A stretch of 64,000 nucleotides of DNA from Abiotrophia defectiva ATCC 49176. Its GTDB lineage: Bacteria; Bacillota; Bacilli; Lactobacillales; Aerococcaceae. The notes under the pieces were generated by a model that was given only the letters and a program-made list of their open reading frames with translations, had not been told where the DNA came from and ran no database searches. Location of the stretch: NCBI RefSeq assembly GCF_037041345.1, contig NZ_CP146287.1:186001-250000 (forward strand), given 5' to 3'. Shown here piece after piece: positions 59,045 through 64,000 of this stretch (position 1 is its first letter; each line of letters begins with the position of its first letter). Made by a program: the position numbers and the translations under genes.

Positions 59045-60154
59045 ATGACACAAACATATGATTATCTAGTGGTAGGTGCCGGCCTCTTTGGCGCTACCTT
59101 TGCCCATGAAATTGCCAAGAAAGGCAAGCGCGTCCTGGTTATTGAGAAGCGCGACCACGTGGCGGGAAATATCTATACGGAAGAAATCGCGGGCATTCAA
59201 GTCCACAAATTTGGCGCCCACATTTTCCATACTAATGACAAGGCCGTTTGGGATTACGCCAACCAATTTGCGGAATTCAACCAGTATATCAATACGCCAA
59301 TCGCCAATTATCACGGGGAAATCTACAACCTGCCCTTCAATATGAACACCTTCAACAAGCTCTGGGGTGTGGTGACACCGGAAGAAGCGGCCGCCAAAAT
59401 TGAAGAACAGCGGGCTGAAGTGGCAGGCAAGACACCAAGCAACTTGGAAGAGCAAGCTCTGTCCTTAGTAGGGCGCGATATCTACGAGAAACTGATTAAG
59501 GGCTATACCGAGAAGCAATGGGGCAAGGCAGCCACTGAATTGCCAGCCTTCATCATTCGCCGCTTGCCAGTCCGCATGACCTATGACAACAACTACTTCA
59601 ATGACCGTTACCAAGGTATCCCAATCGGGGGCTACACCCAGATTGTGGAGAAGATGTTGGATCATCCTAACATTGAAGTGCGCCTAGAGACAGACTTCTT
59701 CGCGGATAAGGACCACTATTTGGCGGCCTTTCCTAAAGTTTTCTACACGGGTATGATCGACCAGTTCTTCGACTATGAGTTGGGTGAATTGGAATACCGT
59801 AGCTTGCGCTTCGAGACCGAGGTCTTGGACCAGGCCAACTATCAGGGTAATGCGGTGGTTAACTATACCGACCGCGAGACGCCTTATACCCGAATTATTG
59901 AACACAAACACTTCGAGTATGGCACCCAGCCACAAACCGTGGTAACGCGTGAATATCCAGCTAACTGGGCACGCGGGGATGAGCCTTACTACCCAATTAA
60001 CGATGAGCGCAACACCAAGCTCTATCAGGCCTATACTGACTTGGCTAAGTCCCTGCCACAGGTGACCTTCGCCGGCCGTTTGGGCCATTACCGCTACTAT
60101 GACATGCACCATGTCATCGGCCTGGCCTTACAATTGGCAGCCAAAGTAGACTAA
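59045..60154 (+). CDS. glf: UDP-galactopyranose mutase
   Basis: 369 residues. FAD-binding N-terminus YDYLVVGAGLFGATFA, EKRDHVAGNIY, HKFGAHIFHTND, then GYTEKQWG, YTGMIDQFFDYE and GRLGHYRYYDM, all typical of Glf. It converts UDP-galactopyranose to UDP-galactofuranose, so the surface polysaccharide probably contains galactofuranose. It is 31 bases behind the LCP gene with AAAAGGAGAG before the ATG. Confidence 0.97.
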   Translation: MTQTYDYLVVGAGLFGATFAHEIAKKGKRVLVIEKRDHVAGNIYTEEIAGIQVHKFGAHIFHTNDKAVWDYANQFAEFNQYINTPIANYHGEIYNLPFNMNTFNKLWGVVTPEEAAAKIEEQRAEVAGKTPSNLEEQALSLVGRDIYEKLIKGYTEKQWGKAATELPAFIIRRLPVRMTYDNNYFNDRYQGIPIGGYTQIVEKMLDHPNIEVRLETDFFADKDHYLAAFPKVFYTGMIDQFFDYELGELEYRSLRFETEVLDQANYQGNAVVNYTDRETPYTRIIEHKHFEYGTQPQTVVTREYPANWARGDEPYYPINDERNTKLYQAYTDLAKSLPQVTFAGRLGHYRYYDMHHVIGLALQLAAKVD

Positions 60155-60164
60155 ATCAAGAATC

Positions 60165-60197
60165 AAATCCCCCTTACTGGCTGGTAAGGGGGATTTT
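60165..60197 (+). terminator. terminator of LCP-glf unit
   Basis: 13-bp perfect stem AAATCCCCCTTAC/complement around TGGCTG, followed by T4. It precedes the esterase Shine-Dalgarno by about 40 bases. Confidence 0.88.
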
Positions 60198-60249
60198 GCG
60201 TGGGTCGGACTTTTCTGCTAGAATAGGAGTCAAAAGGGAGGTTGTCGTC

Positions 60250-61791
60250 ATGAAGAAAGCCAAATACTGGTGGTCCTTGCTAGCGGGTTGCCTGGGTGCC
60301 TTATTAGTCATTAGGGGCTGGTGGACTAGCCAAGCGGCGCGAGCCCAGGTAGATTCGGACCAGGTGCAGGTGGTCCAAGCCAAGATTCAGGCTCAGGGCT
60401 ATGAGTTTGGCCCGGCCGTTAACAAAATTGTCCTTCAAGTCAGTCAACCCGTGACGGCAGTGGCCAGAGGTGAACAGCTAGAGGTCACCACCCAAGGTAA
60501 AGGACGCCAAGTGAGTGCCCTCTATCTAGCTGATGAGCAGGGCCAGGCCTTGCCAGAGGGTCAAGCCAGTCAATGGCTGGCCTTGGACTTGGTGGTGGAC
60601 TCTTGGAATTTAGGTAGTCTCTTTGGCTACAACCAGGAACGGTTGATTAGTCAATGGCAAGCTAGCTATCTCATCGCGGTGGGGCCAGTGCAGGTGACGA
60701 CCCAAGAGGGCAAGTCGGCCCAGGTTCACTTGGCAGACTATGACGCCCTGCCCCATCTGGAGCTGCCGGACTTGGCCGGCTATCAATTTGAGCAAGTCCA
60801 TGTAGACGGGGTGACCAATCCCCTGACTGGCCAAGAGGAGAGCCAGACCTTACACTATGGAGCCTTTGAGCCGGCGGCTGCCAAGGATCAGACCCAGGCC
60901 AAGTTTCCGCTTTTGATTTGGTTGCATGGCCAAGCCGAAGGGGGCGAGGATCCTCGCATTGCCCTGCTAGGCAATGAGGTGACCGCCCTTAGTCGGCCGC
61001 AAGTTCAAGAGATTTTTACGGCCACCGACCAGCCCGAGCTTAAGGGCGCCTTCGTCCTGGCTGTGCAAACACCGACCTACTGGATGGACGAGGGAGACGG
61101 GTTGAATGGGCCGGGGGCGGGCCATTCCCGCTATACCGAGTCCCTCATGCAGGTCATTGACGACTACGTGACCAGCCATCCACAGATTGACCCGCATCGG
61201 GTGCATCTCATGGGCTGCTCCAACGGGGGCTATATGACCCTCAACATGGCCCTGCACTATCCGGACTACTTTGCCGGCTTGGTACCCCAGGCTACGGCCT
61301 ATTCCTACTATGAATTCCAGCGCCTGGACAACGGTCACTATCTGATCAAAGACCCTAAGAAACGAGGCAGTATTCAAACCTATGTGCCAACTCAGCGAGT
61401 ATGGTTCGACCAGGACAAGGTGGCTGCCCTCAAGGATCAAGCCATTTGGTTTGTCCATAGTCTGGATGACCCGACCGTGCCAGCCAATGCCTATGTCTTG
61501 CCGATTTACAAGGACCTAGTCGATGCGGGTGGGCAGAATATCTGGCTGTCCCTCTTCCAATCGGTGCAAGGTCAAGACTTGCCTAAGATGCGCTATTCCG
61601 GCCACTTCTCCTGGATTCCCTTCTTCAATCAGCAGGTCCAGGGCGTGCAAGACCCGGAAGTCATTCGCCAAAGCCCAGGCTTGAGTGGTTTTGAGGCCGA
61701 TAATGCCAGCGGTGGTGGCAGAGCCCAGGTCCAAGTGGTCGGCCAGCCCTATCAAGATGTCTTCCACTGGCTTAACGCCCAACACCGATAA
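60250..61791 (+). CDS. secreted alpha/beta-hydrolase (esterase/PHB-depolymerase-like)
   Basis: 513 residues. Signal or anchor segment at about 7-30. The N-terminal part (about 40-170) looks like an Ig-like domain seen in some secreted esterases; the catalytic part has LLIWLHGQAEGGEDP (oxyanion region), nucleophile Ser324 in MGCSNGGYM, Asp in VHSLDDPTVP and His in SGHFSWIPFF. Probably a carboxyl esterase or peptidase-like hydrolase acting outside the cell; a role in removing O-acyl groups from glycans is only a suggestion from context. AAAGGGAGG precedes ATG 60250, so upstream in-frame codons to 60196 are not used. Confidence 0.85.
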   Translation: MKKAKYWWSLLAGCLGALLVIRGWWTSQAARAQVDSDQVQVVQAKIQAQGYEFGPAVNKIVLQVSQPVTAVARGEQLEVTTQGKGRQVSALYLADEQGQALPEGQASQWLALDLVVDSWNLGSLFGYNQERLISQWQASYLIAVGPVQVTTQEGKSAQVHLADYDALPHLELPDLAGYQFEQVHVDGVTNPLTGQEESQTLHYGAFEPAAAKDQTQAKFPLLIWLHGQAEGGEDPRIALLGNEVTALSRPQVQEIFTATDQPELKGAFVLAVQTPTYWMDEGDGLNGPGAGHSRYTESLMQVIDDYVTSHPQIDPHRVHLMGCSNGGYMTLNMALHYPDYFAGLVPQATAYSYYEFQRLDNGHYLIKDPKKRGSIQTYVPTQRVWFDQDKVAALKDQAIWFVHSLDDPTVPANAYVLPIYKDLVDAGGQNIWLSLFQSVQGQDLPKMRYSGHFSWIPFFNQQVQGVQDPEVIRQSPGLSGFEADNASGGGRAQVQVVGQPYQDVFHWLNAQHR

Positions 61792-61921
61792 GATAATTAA
61801 AAAAGCGATGGACTACTGGCCTGGGTTGCCTAATATGAACTGAACATGAGTGATCTATAGACAGGGGAAAAGGATCTAATGCTTAAGTCGAAATAGCACA
61901 AAATAACGAGGAGATCATAAG

Positions 61922-62686
61922 ATGAACAATTATATAAAATTAAATGAAGATCGATGGAATAAGGTAAAAAATGCCTATACTGAGCCATTGACACATGAAG
62001 AATTAGAAGAAGCTAGAAAGCATCCAATTTCTGTTGCCTTAACTGTTGGGAAAAAAGTTCCGACAGAATGGTTTGAAAAAGCCAAGGGGAAAAAGATATT
62101 AGGTTTAGCTTGTGGTGGTGGCCAGCAGGGGCCAGTTTTTGCTGTAAAAGGGTATGATGTCACCATCATGGATTTTTCTAAATCACAATTAGAAAGAGAC
62201 GAGATGGTTGCTAAAAGAGAAGGCTTAGAAATCAAGACGCTTCAAGGCGATATGACCAAACCATTTCCGTTTGAAGATGAAACTTTTGATATTATTTTTA
62301 ATCCGGTTTCAAATGTCTATATAGAAGATTTAGAAAATATGTACAAAGAAGCCGCTCGAGTATTGAAAAAAGGTGGACTCTTAATGGTCGGATTTATGAA
62401 TCCTTGGATCTACATGTATGATGCGGACGTTGTATGGGATAAACCCGATGAGGAATTACTTTTGAAGTTTGCACTACCTTTTAATTCAAAAGAGCTTGAA
62501 GCGGAAGGCAAAATAACCATAGATCCAGAGTATGGCTATGAATTTAGCCATACCTTAGAAAGTCAGATTAGAGGACAACTTAAAAATGGTCTCGCTATGA
62601 TCGATTTTTATGAATCATGTGATAAAAGAAATAGATTATCACATTATGGAAATGACTACATCGCTACACTCTGCATTAAACTATAA
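61922..62686 (+). CDS. class I SAM-dependent methyltransferase
   Basis: 254 residues. Motif I ILGLACGGGQQGPVFA near 58, motif II VTIMDFSKSQ, GDMTKPFPFEDETFDIIF and the post-motif LKKGGLLMVGF fit the Methyltransf_11/UbiE-like group; substrate unknown. The gene is markedly AT-rich next to the GC-richer esterase and nrd genes, and a 49-bp IS-end-like hairpin stands 70 bases downstream, so recent acquisition is likely. CGAGGAG precedes the ATG. Confidence 0.88.
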   Translation: MNNYIKLNEDRWNKVKNAYTEPLTHEELEEARKHPISVALTVGKKVPTEWFEKAKGKKILGLACGGGQQGPVFAVKGYDVTIMDFSKSQLERDEMVAKREGLEIKTLQGDMTKPFPFEDETFDIIFNPVSNVYIEDLENMYKEAARVLKKGGLLMVGFMNPWIYMYDADVVWDKPDEELLLKFALPFNSKELEAEGKITIDPEYGYEFSHTLESQIRGQLKNGLAMIDFYESCDKRNRLSHYGNDYIATLCIKL

Positions 62687-62755
62687 TATTAAGGGTTAAA
62701 AAATCCCAGTTTCTATAATGGAAGATAAGGACTTGAGAAACAGTCAATCAAATGA

Positions 62756-62804
62756 AAAGCACCCCATAAGTTGGACAATCAAAATCCAACTTATGGGGTG
62801 CTTT
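62756..62804. repeat. 20-bp perfect-arm hairpin, IS-end-like; may act as terminator
   Basis: Arms AAAGCACCCCATAAGTTGGA (62756-62775) and exact complement (62785-62804) around a 9-base CAATCAAAA loop. The CCCCATAAGTTGGACA word resembles ends of IS3/IS150-type elements, in which a reversed copy of the terminal repeat is common. No transposase is present. It lies between convergent genes. Confidence 0.65.
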
Positions 62805-62822
62805 CAAAAAATCGTCTAGTGT

Positions 62823-63356
62823 TTAGCGGACTAACTTGTCCCAGATGACGACTTGGTCGGTCGCCAGGGACTTGGGGACGTCGATGATGCGCTGGTTGCG
62901 GCTACCCCGGAATTGCAGGGTTAGGTCTAACTGTTCTTGAATGAATCGGCCGTCGACCAGAATATCGACATAGGACAGGAGTTCCAACTTGTCCGGCGTC
63001 TCCTGCATGAGTTCCTCCCAGTCGTAGCCCGTCCAGGACCAGATATCTTTGCTGTGGCCATAGCGTCGTCTGACTTCCTGGCAGAGGTCAATCAGGACCG
63101 CCGTATGGAGAAAGGGCTCGCCACCCAATAGGGTCAGACCTTGACAGTAGCTGGCGCCCAGGTCGGACAGGATTCTTTCCTTGAGTTCCTCCGTGTAGGG
63201 AGTGCCGTAGTTGAAGTTCTGGGCCACCTTGTTGTAGCAACCCGGGCAGGCGAAGTGGCAGCCGCTGACATAGAGGCTGCAACGAACGCCTTCGCCGTCC
63301 ACGAAGTTATAGGGCTTGTAGTCGGCCACTTTGGTAGTCGTCTCAGGAATGGCCAT
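62823..63356 (-). CDS. nrdG: anaerobic ribonucleotide reductase activating protein
   Basis: 177 residues, radical-SAM activase. CHFACPGCY carries the CxxxCxxC 4Fe-4S motif, preceded by FVDGEGVRCSLYVSGC; LLGGEPFLH follows. It generates the glycyl radical on NrdD using S-adenosylmethionine. The ATG follows 2 bases after the nrdD stop; AAGGAGG in the end of nrdD serves as ribosome site, indicating an nrdDG operon. Confidence 0.96.
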   Translation of the reverse strand: MAIPETTTKVADYKPYNFVDGEGVRCSLYVSGCHFACPGCYNKVAQNFNYGTPYTEELKERILSDLGASYCQGLTLLGGEPFLHTAVLIDLCQEVRRRYGHSKDIWSWTGYDWEELMQETPDKLELLSYVDILVDGRFIQEQLDLTLQFRGSRNQRIIDVPKSLATDQVVIWDKLVR

Positions 63357-63358
63357 GG

Positions 63359-64000
63359 CTAGACCTCCTTGTCGTCAGCTAGGTCCTGGCCTTTGTCGGA
63401 GGACTTAATGCGGATGGTCAAGTGCTTCTGCCGGGCCACAATTTCCTTGTGACGCCCAGCCACCATGGGTCTAGCCTGAGGGTTGCCCAGGTAACCACAG
63501 GTCCGCTTGACCACGTCGCAGGTCTCGGGATTGCGGTTCTTGCAATAAGGACACTCGAAGCCCCGTTCGGTCGGGTTAAAGTCCCCTTCGTAGCCACACT
63601 CAAAACATTTATCAATCGGTGTATTGGTGCCCAGATAGCCGACCCGATCATAGGCAAAGTCCCAGACGGCTTCCAGAGCCTTAGGATTTTGAACCATATT
63701 AGGGTACTCGCAGTAGTGGATGAAGCCGCCTGAAGAATAAGGCGGATAGGCCGCTTCAAAATCAATTTTCTCAAAAGGTGTCGGCTTCTTGCGCACATCG
63801 TAGTGGAAGCTATTCATATAGTAGCCCTTATCAGTGATATCGGGCACCGAGCCAAAGCGCTCTAGATCCAGACGACAGAAGCGATCGGTCAGGCTCTCAC
63901 TTGGTGTCGCGTAGACGGAGAAGTGGTAGCCGTATTGATTGCCCCAGTCTTGGGTGTGTTGGTAGAGCTTTTTGACAATATCGATAGTAAAGGCTTTGGC
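63359..64000 (-). CDS. nrdD: anaerobic ribonucleoside-triphosphate reductase, C-terminal part
   Basis: The open frame continues unbroken from the stop at 63359 to the window edge (214 codons), so the gene is cut by the right border. It contains AKAFTIDIVKKLYQHTQ, VYATPSESLTDRF, YPPYSSGGFIHYCEYPN, the zinc ligands CFECGY and CPYC, and the glycyl-radical motif RTCGYLG with its Gly in the usual place. The enzyme reduces NTPs to dNTPs without oxygen. Confidence 0.96.
   Translation of the reverse strand, partial: AKAFTIDIVKKLYQHTQDWGNQYGYHFSVYATPSESLTDRFCRLDLERFGSVPDITDKGYYMNSFHYDVRKKPTPFEKIDFEAAYPPYSSGGFIHYCEYPNMVQNPKALEAVWDFAYDRVGYLGTNTPIDKCFECGYEGDFNPTERGFECPYCKNRNPETCDVVKRTCGYLGNPQARPMVAGRHKEIVARQKHLTIRIKSSDKGQDLADDKEV

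Noticed and set aside
62756-62804. Complete insertion sequence
   Set aside because: No transposase frame, intact or broken, is adjacent; only the hairpin resembles an IS end.

Overview
The window looks like chromosomal DNA of a low-GC Gram-positive coccus in the Lactobacillales, most likely Aerococcaceae (Abiotrophia, Facklamia or Globicatella type). This placement is an inference from gene content: a complete mevalonate operon in the streptococcal/aerococcal order, YSIRK-type signal peptides with LPATGE sortase motifs, a pneumococcus-like cpsB-cpsC-cpsD start to a polysaccharide locus, and type I pantothenate kinase. By eye the GC content is moderate in housekeeping genes and clearly lower in the polysaccharide block and a few probable imports. 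The species was not determined.

Layout. 1-5.2 kb: start of a purine permease (minus strand), PPP-family phosphatase, Tex, a family 2 glycosyltransferase and a YebC regulator. 5.2-8.6 kb (minus): ABC-2 exporter with a DesK/DesR-like two-component system, with a repeated GTCATGAC operator upstream. 8.8-13.4 kb: YugP-like peptidase, DUF697-type GTPase, YigZ, DegV and CoaA. 13.5-17.8 kb: mevalonate operon (mvk, mvaD, pmk, fni) making isopentenyl and dimethylallyl diphosphate. 18.0-24.0 kb: a 1974-residue wall-anchored GH101 endo-alpha-N-acetylgalactosaminidase. 24.1-26.0 kb: tRNA-Leu(GAG) and guaA. 25.9-31.2 kb: an accessory stretch with a small pyrophosphatase-like gene between two related hairpins, a hydrolase, an internally duplicated secreted protein, a VOC protein, a Ser-rich membrane protein, about 0.9 kb of non-coding DNA with a promoter and structured-RNA signs, and a cupin. 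31.2-35.4 kb: tandem palindromes, then a wall-anchored pullulanase with CcpA-type operators.

35.9-52.6 kb: a Wzy-type exopolysaccharide/capsule locus: cpsB, cpsC, cpsD, a DUF1972 glycosyltransferase, LicD, an IspD/TarI-like cytidylyltransferase, an SDR epimerase, three glycosyltransferases (one a two-domain fusion), Wzy, Wzx, an acyltransferase and rmlA-C-B-D for dTDP-L-rhamnose. No priming sugar transferase is visible. 53.0-61.8 kb: wall-associated genes: secreted amidase with three Bsp-like repeats, CapA-like protein, a 0.45-kb array of six palindromes at about 82-bp spacing, an LCP ligase, UDP-galactopyranose mutase and a secreted esterase. 61.9-64.0 kb: an AT-rich methyltransferase next to an IS-end-like hairpin, then nrdG and the 3' part of nrdD (minus strand).

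The strongest undescribed signal is a family of tandem ~82-bp palindromic units found as two arrays, before the pullulanase and before the LCP gene. The two arrays keep the same period but differ in arm sequence, with partly compensatory changes. Also notable are the LicD/IspD/SDR module (predicted CDP-polyol phosphate decoration), the orphan non-coding transcription units around 30.3-30.8 kb, and the helically phased operator before the ABC/two-component operon.
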